A stretch of DNA of 64,000 nt from Pacificibacter marinus (GTDB taxonomy: Bacteria; Pseudomonadota; Alphaproteobacteria; Rhodobacterales; Rhodobacteraceae), in assembly GCF_900109555.1 (NCBI RefSeq), contig NZ_FNZV01000007.1, forward strand, positions 149,194 through 213,193, in the 5' to 3' direction. Both the position numbers and the translations under genes were made by a program. Every line of letters starts with the position of its first letter. The stretch's first letter is position 1. Below are positions 1-8,020 of the stretch, in pieces. The notes below the pieces were generated by a model, which did not search any database, was not told the DNA's origin, and saw only the letters and a program-made list of their open reading frames with translations.

Positions 1-1
1 C

Positions 2-535
2 GGCATTGATGATCTACGCCAAGTGGTGTTTGCCATGCGCGAACGTGTCAAAGTATGGGCCGATTCAAAGACCGAAAACGATCTGATTTCTCGGTTTGGG
101 TATGCGTTCATCCAGCCAGAGGGGTCCAATTACCCCGCCATTTTGGAACTGCACGCCATACGTGGCCCAGTGACAATCGATGGCGCGGGCGGTCCGATCA
201 CGCTGGACCCGATCAAGGTGAACCATGGTCAGATCGATGCTTTGGGGTTTCGTATCGGCACGCTGGCCTATATCCCAGATGTTCATGAAATATTTGACCA
301 AAGCTGGCCTAAATTGATGGGCTTGGACACTTTGATCATCGACGCGCTGCGTTATGAACCGCACCCTTCGCATGCCCATCTCGCACGTACCCTAGACTGG
401 ATCGCGCGCGCTCAGCCAAGCACAGCCGTTCTTACAAATATGCATATTGATCTCGACTATCAGACACTCCACAGTGAGACCGAAGACCACATCACTCCTG
501 CGCACGACGGCATGGTGATCCCCTTTAAGGACTAG
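2..535 (+). CDS. MBL-fold metal-dependent hydrolase, PhnP-like (5' truncated by window edge)
   Basis: The frame is open from the first complete codon (base 2), so the N-terminal half lies outside the window. The first visible residues, GIDDLR, resemble the stretch that follows the metal-binding His motif in PhnP-like metallo-beta-lactamase-fold hydrolases. Later features fit the family C-terminus: an Asp in DTLIIDALR (about residue 110 of the visible part) and a late His in LTNMHIDLDY. Members are phosphodiesterases or related hydrolases; in this group the gene usually follows a TatD-type DNase, which cannot be seen here. The stop lies 5 bases before the next gene, so the two are probably co-transcribed. 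Substrate is unknown. Confidence 0.72.
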   Translation, partial: GIDDLRQVVFAMRERVKVWADSKTENDLISRFGYAFIQPEGSNYPAILELHAIRGPVTIDGAGGPITLDPIKVNHGQIDALGFRIGTLAYIPDVHEIFDQSWPKLMGLDTLIIDALRYEPHPSHAHLARTLDWIARAQPSTAVLTNMHIDLDYQTLHSETEDHITPAHDGMVIPFKD

Positions 536-540
536 TCCCA

Positions 541-1479
541 ATGCAAGCGCTGCTCGATGTTATTCTCCCCGTTTTTTTGGTCATTGGGTACGGGTATTTG
601 TCGCGTCGGCGCGGATGGATTTCGGATGACGCGGTCGAAACGCTGATGAAATTCGCCCAAAACTTTGCCGTACCGACACTGCTATTTACAGGCATCGCGC
701 GGATGGATTTGGGGGAAAGCTTTCACTTGCCGCTGCTGTTGTCGTTTTATGCGGGTGCTCTTGCCGGTGGTTTATTTGCGTTTTGCGGCGCAAGGTATCT
801 GTTCAAACGCAGCCTGACCGACAGTGTCGCCATTGGGTTTATCGGCTTGTTTTCCAATTCCCTTTTGCTCGGCATTCCGATCACAGAGCGCGCCTATGGA
901 ACGGAATCGCTCGCGTGGAACTTTGCGATTATTTCGATCCACGCCCCGTTTCTTTACGGGTTGGGCATCACCGCAATGGAAATCGCGAAAGCACGTGGGC
1001 AAAATCTGTCTGCGCTCAAACTGATCAAACAAGTTAGCGTCGCGATTTTACACAATCCCCTTGTCATAGGCATCGCAGCGGGCTGGGTCGTCAATATATT
1101 CAACATCCCCCTACCCGCCACGGCATGGGACGCCATAGAATTGATGAACAGTGCAGCCATTCCAGTGGCACTGTTTGGCCTTGGTGGCGTCTTGGTACGT
1201 TACCGCCCAGAAGGCGACATGCGCATGATCGCTTGGGCCGTTGCAGCATCGCTTTTGGTTCATCCATTGATCACCTATGGGCTTGGACATTTCGTGTTCC
1301 ACCTTGAAGTCGGTCCGTTGAGATCCGCCTCTCTCACTGGCGCGATGGCCCCGGGGGTGAACGCCTATTTATTCGCCAATATGTATGGATCAGCCAAACG
1401 TGTCGCGGCCTCTTCGGTGCTCATCGGCACAGCAGCTGCCGTGCTCAGCATCTGGTGCTGGCTCGCGATCCTGCCGTAG
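541..1479 (+). CDS. AEC (auxin efflux carrier) family transporter
   Basis: A 312-residue protein made almost entirely of hydrophobic segments (about ten), starting QALLDVILPVFLVIGYGYLS, which is the usual AEC N-terminal helix. Family-like features include the early GWISDDAVETL segment, FAVPTLLF (around residue 45) and a C-terminal half with APGVNAYLFANMYG. Bacterial AEC proteins are inner-membrane secondary transporters, some for malate or malonate; substrate here is not deducible. The ATG is 5 bases after the hydrolase stop, indicating translational coupling. Length is normal for the family. Confidence 0.82.
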   Translation: MQALLDVILPVFLVIGYGYLSRRRGWISDDAVETLMKFAQNFAVPTLLFTGIARMDLGESFHLPLLLSFYAGALAGGLFAFCGARYLFKRSLTDSVAIGFIGLFSNSLLLGIPITERAYGTESLAWNFAIISIHAPFLYGLGITAMEIAKARGQNLSALKLIKQVSVAILHNPLVIGIAAGWVVNIFNIPLPATAWDAIELMNSAAIPVALFGLGGVLVRYRPEGDMRMIAWAVAASLLVHPLITYGLGHFVFHLEVGPLRSASLTGAMAPGVNAYLFANMYGSAKRVAASSVLIGTAAAVLSIWCWLAILP

Positions 1480-1740
1480 CGCAACACCGATCGCAGAGAT
1501 CGTCATGCAGTTCATGGTAGCCGTAAATGTTGCCACACTCGCTCCAAGCGTCCTTAAGCAGCTTGGTCTGGCGCTCATATTTCTACGCGATGGCTTAATG
1601 GCTTTTCACCCCATGCTGCGATCCCGCTTGGAGGCAGGTGCAGGCGTGCCAGTTTTTTCTTCAGTTGGCGGTTTTCAATGGCTTGCTCAGTGACTTCTTC
1701 GCTTAGCTTACGAGGCCGCGAAATCCGTGTTGCCACGAAA
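1480..1740 (-). pseudogene. Remnant of an IS3-family transposase (orfA/orfB fragments)
   Basis: Reading the minus strand leftward, about 1574-1482 encodes KLLKDAWSECGNIYGYHELH followed by DDL. This closely resembles the start of the IS3 OrfB transposase (HTH_21 region, usually KLL.DAW...G..YGYRKLHDDL). Immediately upstream, in another frame (about 1740-1577), is a basic, coiled-coil-like stretch with SEEVTEQAIENRQLKKKLAR, which looks like an OrfA tail. Both are cut by stops, there is no complete orf and no terminal inverted repeats were identified. It fills most of the gap between the AEC carrier and the CDF exporter. The call rests on pattern recognition of one short motif. Confidence 0.5.
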
Positions 1741-1827
1741 ACCTTAACCAAAATAAACGTCGGTTTTGTTTTTAGAGGGAGTACCTCAGCGCTGATTGTT
1801 CGCGTTAATGCATTCTAATCAATCTGA

Positions 1828-2709
1828 TCACCCCGTAGCACGTTCGCAAGGGTGGCGTTCCAGTTGCAAGGTAACATGTGCGATAGCGTAATCATCAGCC
1901 AATGCATCTGTCACTTGGTCGATGAATGCGTCTGGGTCAGACCCATCCCAAACCAGATGTACGGCCAATGCTGTTTCGGTGGTTGAAAGCGGCCAGATAT
2001 GCAGGTCGTGTAGGCTTTGGACCCCCTCTTGAACGGCCAGCCAAGCTGCAATCTTGTTGCGGTCAATTTCGAATGGCACACCATCAAGGCTTAGATGCAG
2101 CGCCTCGCGGAACAATCCAGCGGCGGTGATGGCAATCAACAGGCTGACGGCAATCGCAACAGCAGGGTCTAGCCAATCCCACCCCGTCAAAAGGATGCCT
2201 CCTGCGGCCAACACCACCGTGCCCGATACGGCAGCATCAGCGGCCATATGCAAGAAGGCCCCGCGCGCATTCAGATCGCCCTTGCGCGCAGACATGAACA
2301 ACAGCGCCGATCCAGCGTTCACTGCAATACCAATCAAGGCCACCAGCATCACGGTCAATCCCGGCACGGAAACCGGATCGGACAGACGATCAATCGCTTC
2401 CCATGTCACAGCCCCCACGCCGACCAAAATGGCGATAGCATTGAGCAAAGCTGCAAGGATCGTTGCGCGGCCCAGACCCCAAGTGTGGCGTGCGGTCATC
2501 GCGCGTTTGGCAAGCACGGCGGCGCCCCAAGCGATCAGTAACCCAGCAACATCAGTAAGGTTGTGGGCCGCGTCGGCCAGCAGCGCCAAAGATCCGGTGA
2601 TCCATCCGGCAAAACCTTCGACAACCACATAAGCGGAATTCAGTCCAACGGCCCACCGAAAGGCAGGTCCAAGATCGGCGGGTGGTCGATGGTCGTGATT
2701 GTGTGCCAT
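1828..2709 (-). CDS. Cation diffusion facilitator (CDF) metal exporter
   Basis: A 293-residue CDF protein with six hydrophobic segments. The His-rich N-terminus (NHDHRP) is followed by the metal-site signature in helix II (DAAHNLTD, H49 and D53) and the matching HxxxD in helix V (FLHMAADA, H154 and D158). The C-terminal cytoplasmic domain carries LHDLHIWPLSTTETALAVH, typical of CzcD/ZitB-like zinc or cadmium exporters. It is the last gene of a leftward operon (permease, thioredoxin-like, OsmC, CDF); the start codon is 3 bases beyond the OsmC stop. Metal specificity is inferred only (Zn2+ most common for this HxxxD/HxxxD pattern). Confidence 0.88.
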   Translation of the reverse strand: MAHNHDHRPPADLGPAFRWAVGLNSAYVVVEGFAGWITGSLALLADAAHNLTDVAGLLIAWGAAVLAKRAMTARHTWGLGRATILAALLNAIAILVGVGAVTWEAIDRLSDPVSVPGLTVMLVALIGIAVNAGSALLFMSARKGDLNARGAFLHMAADAAVSGTVVLAAGGILLTGWDWLDPAVAIAVSLLIAITAAGLFREALHLSLDGVPFEIDRNKIAAWLAVQEGVQSLHDLHIWPLSTTETALAVHLVWDGSDPDAFIDQVTDALADDYAIAHVTLQLERHPCERATG

Positions 2710-2712
2710 GGG

Positions 2713-3117
2713 TCAGACTTTCCGGATCAAGTTCCCTTCCAGTGGCAGGGCCGCGGAAAGAGTGTTAGAAATTGTGCCGTATTTCAAAACATTACGGTGC
2801 AACAGATCAAGTCGCGCGTCGGTTTCATCACTGTCCACCACGATCTGATAGCGGATCAGGGTCAACTTGGGCGGCGCGTCTTGCCGGATACCTTCCAAAT
2901 GAACCTCTGCCCCTTGTAGCTGAAACTTCAAAATCGGTGTCACCCGCTCAATCCCTTTCAGCATACAGGCGGCCAGCGATGATAGCAGCAACTCAACCGG
3001 ATTCATTGCATCGCTGCGCCCTGCCATGTCAGTATCGAGCATGACCTCGGCTTCTTTCGCCACAGAAAGACTGCCGTGGCTATCGATACGTCGGGCGGAA
3101 ACGCGATAATCGGTCAT
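2713..3117 (-). CDS. OsmC family protein
   Basis: A 134-residue OsmC-fold protein. The central helix carries VELLLSSLAACMLKGIERV with the conserved first cysteine (C51). No second cysteine occurs, so it lacks the two-Cys peroxidase pair of Ohr/OsmC and is closer to the YhfA-like branch with unknown chemistry. Its ATG overlaps the stop of the thioredoxin-like gene by four bases (ATGA), and the CDF gene begins 3 bases later, so the three are translationally coupled. Context with a CxxC protein, a DUF318 permease and a metal exporter suggests a role in thiol, peroxide or metal(loid) stress. Confidence 0.82.
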   Translation of the reverse strand: MTDYRVSARRIDSHGSLSVAKEAEVMLDTDMAGRSDAMNPVELLLSSLAACMLKGIERVTPILKFQLQGAEVHLEGIRQDAPPKLTLIRYQIVVDSDETDARLDLLHRNVLKYGTISNTLSAALPLEGNLIRKV

Positions 3118-3341
3118 AGCATTTTGCCTATCTCTGCGGCGCTCAGAACTTTGCCTGCTGACAGCACTTTATCATCCACCACCAATGCTGGCGTCGACAT
3201 GACGCCATAGGCTGCGATTTCAGCAAAATCAGTTACCTTGACGATTTCAGCCTGTTTGCCGGCAGCCTCTGCGGCTGTCTTGGCATTTTCTCCAAGGGCA
3301 ACGCATTTCTTGCATCCCGAGCCGAGGATCTTGATGATCAT
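3114..3341 (-). CDS. Thioredoxin-like small redox protein (redox-active disulfide protein 2 type)
   Basis: A 75-residue protein starting MIIKILGSGCKKCVAL, with a CxxC active site (C10, C13) and the cis-Pro segment YGVMSTPALVVDDKV. These are the hallmarks of the minimal thioredoxin fold family found beside DUF318 permeases. The start at 3341 is chosen over longer upstream readings because it has a good ribosome binding site (GAAAGGA) and the upstream extension overlaps the permease in another frame. The permease stop (3353) is 11 bases upstream and the OsmC ATG overlaps the stop. It probably reduces, or delivers a thiol-bound substrate to, the permease. Confidence 0.88.
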   Translation of the reverse strand: MIIKILGSGCKKCVALGENAKTAAEAAGKQAEIVKVTDFAEIAAYGVMSTPALVVDDKVLSAGKVLSAAEIGKML

Positions 3342-3352
3342 GATGTATCCTT

Positions 3353-4351
3353 TCAGATGAACAGGTGAGTGATGGCATTGAAGATAAAGCCGATGGTCAG
3401 GATACCGACCGTTACAATGCCAGTAAACGTGACCAGCAACGGCATTTTGACCACCCGTTTGAGCATGATGAGCGAGGGCAGCGACAACGCCGTGACCGCC
3501 ATCATAAAGGCCAGTACTGTCCCAAGCCCAACGCCTTTGCCCACAAGCGCTTCGGCGATCGGCAGGGTTCCGAAAATATCGGCATACATCGGAATCCCCA
3601 CAACAGTGGCCACAGGAACGGCCCACCATTTATCTTGACCCAGTAGCGCCGAAATCGTTGCGGCGGGCACCCAATTGTGGATGGCAGCACCAATACCGAC
3701 CCCGATCAAGATATAGGGCCAGACTTTATGAACGATATCCATCACCTGATCGCGGGCAAAGCTGATGCGTTCGTTTCTGGTCAGCACCTCATCCGCATCC
3801 GACACCGGAACGTTGCGCACAAAATCGGCGACCTGCCCTTCCATGCCGAGCTTACCGATGATGGTACCGCCTATGATTGCCACCAACAATCCAACCCCGA
3901 CATACGCCAGCGCGATTGGCCAACTAAAGATCGAGGCGAGCAAAATGACCGATGCCATATCGACCAACGGCGATGAAATCAGAAAAGAAAACGTCACCCC
4001 AAGCGGCAGACCCGCTGCCGTAAATCCGATGAACAGCGGGATTGATGAACACGAGCAAAACGGGGTGATTGTGCCGAGCAACGCCCCCAAGATATTTGCG
4101 CCTATGCCCTGACGACCGCCTAAAATCCGACGGGTCCGTTCGGGTGGGAAATAGCTTTGCACATAAGAAATCGCGAAAATCAACACTGAGAGCAGGATGA
4201 AAATTTTCGCCACATCATAGACAAAGAAATGGATCGATCCGCCTATGCGCGAGGTCGGGTCTAGCCCCACCGCTTGTACGACCGTGGTCACCAAATCAGA
4301 CAACCATTGCATTCGTAGCAATTGATCGTTCATCCAGCCGAAAATATTCAT
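3353..4351 (-). CDS. Permease of the DUF318/ArsP-like family
   Basis: A 332-residue membrane protein with about eight hydrophobic segments. The family signature TPFCSCSSIPLFIGFT lies at about residues 96-111, with cysteines C99 and C101. A second motif, VVGIPMYADIFGTLPIAEAL, lies in the C-terminal half. Related ArsP proteins export trivalent organoarsenicals; other members are of unknown substrate and pair with a small CxxC thioredoxin, as here. It is the first gene of the leftward operon with the thioredoxin-like, OsmC and CDF genes. No ArsR-type regulator is next to it. An FNR-like sequence lies about 180 bases upstream (4534-4547). Confidence 0.85.
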   Translation of the reverse strand: MNIFGWMNDQLLRMQWLSDLVTTVVQAVGLDPTSRIGGSIHFFVYDVAKIFILLSVLIFAISYVQSYFPPERTRRILGGRQGIGANILGALLGTITPFCSCSSIPLFIGFTAAGLPLGVTFSFLISSPLVDMASVILLASIFSWPIALAYVGVGLLVAIIGGTIIGKLGMEGQVADFVRNVPVSDADEVLTRNERISFARDQVMDIVHKVWPYILIGVGIGAAIHNWVPAATISALLGQDKWWAVPVATVVGIPMYADIFGTLPIAEALVGKGVGLGTVLAFMMAVTALSLPSLIMLKRVVKMPLLVTFTGIVTVGILTIGFIFNAITHLFI

Positions 4352-4740
4352 ATCATAATCGCTTAAATTCGGGTTTCGTTAGCACCTACGTCGCACTGCG
4401 ATGGTCTACCACCAATCCTGCTTGCTTGCGCACAGCACATAGCGTGCCCTCACGGCGACGCATCAAGAGTGGTCAGGACAAAAAGGTTTATGGTTACACC
4501 TTAGCTTTTGCGCATAAGGTGATTGCCCATGCCTTGATCCAGATCATGGGTTTTGATGTGAGGTTTCCACCATGGATCGCGAGACTGTCAGGGTAGCAAG
4601 CACGACAATCCTAATAGCAAAAGTATAGGTGCTTTAAATTACGCGGCAATTCTTGCATGCGCACCCTGTATTGTTCCGACAGAACTGACAAATACGGGCG
4701 TTGGCGGCAATTTACGCCAAAGGTCATACATACAATTTGT
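4352..4740. other. Intergenic region between permease operon and rsmJ-like gene
   Basis: No convincing gene. The plus strand has an open stretch up to a stop near 4596, without a start or ribosome binding site and without recognisable similarity. The sequence TTGATCCAGATCAT at 4534-4547 matches the FNR consensus (TTGAT-N4-ATCAA) at nine of ten positions. Read on the minus strand, a TATGCG lies 17 bases downstream of it, toward the permease. The right part (4600-4740) is AT-richer and nothing is recognised in it. Confidence 0.4.
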
Positions 4741-5400
4741 TTAAATACTTACGTCCTTTGGCATCCCTAAGCCTGTCATGAATACATCATACCGAGTTGT
4801 TTTCCCTATAATTTGATGCGTACATGGCTCAAGCCCTTCAATACGATCCGCCTTAGCAGGCCACTTTAAAACGACACGATTACGTGCATATTTTAATGCC
4901 ACGCGCACCAGATCAGCGGCATCATCATCGGTTCCAACGATCTCACGGACTTGACGTAAGTCCAGTTTCACCAGCGCAGAATTTTTACGTGGTGGGTGCA
5001 TTGGGTCAATCAGAATTGCTTCGCCTGAAAGCTCAGGGAGCAAATCTTTGGCATCCCCTTTTAAAAGCGTCATGCGGTTGATAATGTCGCGAAAATCGCC
5101 GCCCTCGGCTGCGGCCCGCGTCATACCGTCCGCCAACAAAGCGTGCATTTTTTCTGATCTCTCGATCAATGTGACTTGCGCGCCAAGCGATGCCAAAAGA
5201 AAAGAGTCACGCCCCAAGCCCGCCGTCGCATCGATAATCATTGGCGTTTTACCCGCGCGCAGCCCCATCGCTTTTGCTAAATCTTGACCGCGCCCGCCAC
5301 CAAACCGCAGCCGGTGCGCCACGGCACCGTTGACAAAATCAACACGCAGTTCTGCGGTACGCTTTTTCAAACCCAATCCCTCAATGTCATTTCCATGCAT
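4741..5400 (-). CDS. Class I SAM-dependent methyltransferase, RsmJ-like (16S rRNA m2G1516)
   Basis: A 219-residue protein. The SAM-binding motif I is DATAGLGRDSFLLASLGA (57-74), followed by acidic VTLIERSE (motif II) and the catalytic-type motif IV as DPMHPPRK (132-139). This combination is characteristic of RsmJ/YhiQ, which methylates G1516 of 16S rRNA. RsmJ is best known from gammaproteobacteria, so presence here suggests either a wider family or horizontal transfer; the gene is flanked by AT-rich, gene-poor stretches. It is monocistronic. The ATG at 5400 aligns with the usual short N-terminus. Function is inferred from motifs. Confidence 0.75.
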   Translation of the reverse strand: MHGNDIEGLGLKKRTAELRVDFVNGAVAHRLRFGGGRGQDLAKAMGLRAGKTPMIIDATAGLGRDSFLLASLGAQVTLIERSEKMHALLADGMTRAAAEGGDFRDIINRMTLLKGDAKDLLPELSGEAILIDPMHPPRKNSALVKLDLRQVREIVGTDDDAADLVRVALKYARNRVVLKWPAKADRIEGLEPCTHQIIGKTTRYDVFMTGLGMPKDVSI

Positions 5401-5666
5401 TCACCAGCATTCTCATTCTGTTTCAAATATAGATTTTTCGCACTTACTATAGCCCTAAAACTCAAAGTAAAAAGCACCCCGAACCATTAGTTACAGAGTC
5501 CAAAAAATCGGATGGCAGAATAACTTTTGTAGAGCATCTCGAACGAATTAAATGCAATGCCTAAAGGGTTCGTTTCAAATACAAATGGGGTCTGGAAGTA
5601 CTTGAGGATTGGACCCTAAAGGCGTTTCTATTGTAGTGCTTCATAGATGCCCCTAGCCTGTCTGAT
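5401..5666. other. AT-rich intergenic region
   Basis: AT-rich compared with its neighbours, no gene or RNA recognised. It separates the leftward rsmJ-like gene from a rightward group of unrecognised genes and probably carries both promoters. Confidence 0.35.
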
Positions 5667-6182
5667 TTGTCAGGCTACGGATCTGATTTTACGTCAGAAA
5701 GTACATATCAACCAGTTGATAATAGGACAAACCGATTTGGTTCAATGACGTTCCATGCCTCCAAAGCTATGACGTGGGATGGCGTAATCCCGACAACGGG
5801 TAACTTCACAAAAGTTGTAATTTGCAAGCTGGATGGCTCTGGCTTTATCCGACATTTTCTAAGTGCAAACGATGCAGAGAAAAACGCGCTCTACACGCTC
5901 CACTCAGCTTTTCTTGCGTATAACATGGCGGTGATTGAAGGCGTGGACCTGTCAAAAGTTACCGCATCCTTCCAGCTCTGCTTGGACTACCTGATACCAG
6001 TCATCAAAGGCGTCGTTACGTGGCCCCACACTGGTTACGGAGACGACAATTGGGATGACTTTTACGAAGTCTTCCTGCTTGCAGATACGCACTTCGATAC
6101 CGCCGACACTGCGGATTACATCCTCACGAACTACGGCAGTCACTTCGACGAGGCTAACTCAGACCTTTTGTATAAAAAATAG
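5667..6182 (+). CDS. Hypothetical protein (start uncertain)
   Basis: Not recognised. A 171-residue frame is open from 5637; the only start-like codon near its beginning is TTG at 5667, which has no clear ribosome binding site. An internal ATG at 5745 is an alternative start. The protein is rich in Asp, Thr and aromatic residues (for example YGDDNWDDFYEVFLLADTHF near residue 125), has no signal peptide or membrane segment, and contains no catalytic motif that I know. Its stop is 10 bases before the next ATG, with an AGGAG ribosome binding site between, so the pair look co-transcribed. Phage structural or tail-associated origin is possible but unsupported. Confidence 0.5.
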   Translation: MSGYGSDFTSESTYQPVDNRTNRFGSMTFHASKAMTWDGVIPTTGNFTKVVICKLDGSGFIRHFLSANDAEKNALYTLHSAFLAYNMAVIEGVDLSKVTASFQLCLDYLIPVIKGVVTWPHTGYGDDNWDDFYEVFLLADTHFDTADTADYILTNYGSHFDEANSDLLYKK

Positions 6183-6192
6183 GAGAATACCC

Positions 6193-7023
6193 ATGTCCGG
6201 TATCACAATGAAAAGCTCAACAGCAGACTTCTCGGCAGCGCCTCTCGGTTTCGTTAACATCAACCCTTTGCCAGATGATCTACCTGCTGGCCTCGGCAAG
6301 CTGTTGCTGACGCGAAAATCGACAGCCGCAAGCAGTTTTGATCGCCAGTCTGGTGACCCGTCAGTGCTACAAACAATGAAGGATGGTTCTGGAGATATCA
6401 CATTCAGCGCCACACATTTGACGGTTGAAGACACCGCGTCTGGCCTAATCGACACAAGTTTTGTGAACTCATACGAAGACGGATTTACTATCATCGGCGT
6501 AATGCGTTTTGATCAGGTCGGGACCGACGATGCGCATATTTTTTCAAACACCTCATGGAACAACAGCACTAAAGAAGGCTGGCGGGTGCTGGCCAACAGT
6601 GAAGCCACAGGCGTTAATTTCCGGATGCAAGCCGAAGACGGTACGGGGGACGCCACCATGACTTACACGGTCCATGCCCCTGAAGACCCTGCGCCAGACG
6701 GGTGGTTTCTATTTGCCGCGATTTGGAACCCTGCGGGTGGAACGCTAGGTTCAGTCACCCTTGCCTACCCGCATTCAAACCGCCGTTATTCCAACGATCT
6801 CGTTGCTGCGGCCAAAGCCGCGTTGCCCGACGATGTGCTTGCTATGCTGTACGATCCTTGGGCGGCGTCACACGGCACAGACAGTCACGTGTCTTTGGCT
6901 ATGATGGCCTACTATCCGAGCGTTCTGACGACTGTGACGACCGCGACGGGTGGCGGGCAGGTTGAGGACTTCTACTCTAAAATTAAACCTTGGCTTCTGG
7001 CGCGCGACGTCACCATTTTATAA
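6193..7023 (+). CDS. Hypothetical protein, possible lectin/LamG-like beta-sandwich
   Basis: Not recognised with confidence. A 276-residue protein starting at the ATG preceded by AGGAGAATACCC. It is soluble, with alternating beta-strand-like segments (DGFTIIGVMRFDQVGTDDAH, then HIFSNTSWN, then GWFLFAAIWNPAGGTLGSV) reminiscent of concanavalin/LamG-type domains common in phage tail and surface-binding proteins. There is no signal peptide and no catalytic motif. It follows another unrecognised gene by 10 bases. The combination of unrecognised genes with strong ribosome binding sites fits an accessory insertion. Fold assignment is inference only. Confidence 0.55.
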   Translation: MSGITMKSSTADFSAAPLGFVNINPLPDDLPAGLGKLLLTRKSTAASSFDRQSGDPSVLQTMKDGSGDITFSATHLTVEDTASGLIDTSFVNSYEDGFTIIGVMRFDQVGTDDAHIFSNTSWNNSTKEGWRVLANSEATGVNFRMQAEDGTGDATMTYTVHAPEDPAPDGWFLFAAIWNPAGGTLGSVTLAYPHSNRRYSNDLVAAAKAALPDDVLAMLYDPWAASHGTDSHVSLAMMAYYPSVLTTVTTATGGGQVEDFYSKIKPWLLARDVTIL

Positions 7024-7127
7024 TGCAGGCACCGTGACACCAACACCTGCAGCGGCGAAGGGCGCGTTAGCGTGAAATCAAACACCGCCAACGCCGTTAA
7101 ACAGATGTATAAAAGTAGGAGACTAAA

Positions 7128-7328
7128 ATGTCATTGAACGATGAGATGTACAAAATATCAAACCGATTTACCAGTGCGGAAGACCCGTGGGGTGAGTTCA
7201 ACCTCTGGCTTGCAGAGCTTAATGCGGAAAGCTTGAAGCATGGATCGGATCACGAAGATTTCCGTCTCAAAGTCACTTTGATGATCCTAGAGAATAAATA
7301 TGATCTTATGATGCCTATTCCTGAATGA
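7128..7328 (+). CDS. Small hypothetical protein
   Basis: A 66-residue acidic protein starting MSLNDEMYKISNRFTSAEDP, preceded by a good ribosome binding site (TAGGAG, 8 bases before the ATG). It has no membrane segment or signal and no recognised domain; predicted mainly helical (LWLAELNAESLKHG, then LKVTLMILENKYDLM). It lies 104 bases after the LamG-like gene in the same direction. Only the ribosome binding site and position support it being real. Confidence 0.5.
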   Translation: MSLNDEMYKISNRFTSAEDPWGEFNLWLAELNAESLKHGSDHEDFRLKVTLMILENKYDLMMPIPE

Positions 7329-7399
7329 TCTTAAGTGTGACCTTAGGCAGATCATGAATATGATGTGCCATCAACACTGTGCGCAAAAGGACAAAGCGA

Positions 7400-8020
7400 A
7401 TGAGTGACGTACAAACCCTGCTTACCCTTCCGATGGAGACACTTGTCGTGCTTGGCGCGGGATATATGGGGTATCGGATCGCCTATACTGGAGACGATCA
7501 AGCACACAAAGCCGTAGATGTTGCCTTTATCAGTTTGGCATTTGGGCTGGTCTGCGGCCTCGGTATGCGGGTCAAAGTTGGAGGCTCTTATGAGATGGGT
7601 ATTTCGGTCGCAATCGGGATCGCCGTAACAATACTAACGGCTGCAATTTGGAAAAAATATCTCGCCAATTGGTGCCGCAAAGTGTTGAAAGCAACAAATG
7701 TATCATATTCAGATGGGCGCAGATCAGCTTGGGATAGCATCCGCGTTTCAACCAAAAACAATCCAACGCAGCTTGTGGTGCGCCAAAAGAACGGAATGCA
7801 TCTTAAGTGCGACTATCTGAAAAGCTTTGAACCCTACCCGCACGGTCCCTGCGTTTTTGGCGAAGACGGCTCCATCGCGCTCTATGTCACGCACACCCAA
7901 AATGGCTCTGACCCCGACTGGTCTTTGGTGCAAACAACCAGCACCGAATTGGGACTGCAAATCACCTACATTCCCGCCGATCAGATCACAGCAATAGAAA
8001 TGCGGAACTTGATCACTTAG
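7400..8020 (+). CDS. Membrane protein, possibly DUF6338 family
   Basis: A 206-residue protein with two or three N-terminal hydrophobic segments (METLVVLGAGYMGYRIAY; VAFISLAFGLVCGLGM; GISVAIGIAVTILTAAIW) followed by a soluble C-terminal domain of about 120 residues (WDSIRVSTKNNPTQLVVRQK onward). The pattern recalls DUF6338-type proteins, but the assignment is from memory of the overall look. The ATG at 7400 is preferred over the upstream GTG at 7379. Its last 8 bases overlap, tail to tail, a 48-codon gene on the other strand. Function unknown. Confidence 0.62.
   Translation: MSDVQTLLTLPMETLVVLGAGYMGYRIAYTGDDQAHKAVDVAFISLAFGLVCGLGMRVKVGGSYEMGISVAIGIAVTILTAAIWKKYLANWCRKVLKATNVSYSDGRRSAWDSIRVSTKNNPTQLVVRQKNGMHLKCDYLKSFEPYPHGPCVFGEDGSIALYVTHTQNGSDPDWSLVQTTSTELGLQITYIPADQITAIEMRNLIT

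Noticed and set aside
2054..2632. 192-codon plus-strand frame inside the CDF gene
   Set aside because: Antisense shadow of a gene with clear CDF metal-site motifs.
4414..4596. Open plus-strand stretch between permease and rsmJ-like gene
   Set aside because: No start codon with ribosome binding site and no similarity that I recognise.
5667..7328. Prophage or gene transfer agent remnant
   Set aside because: No integrase, terminase, capsid or tail gene is recognisable; kept only as unrecognised genes.
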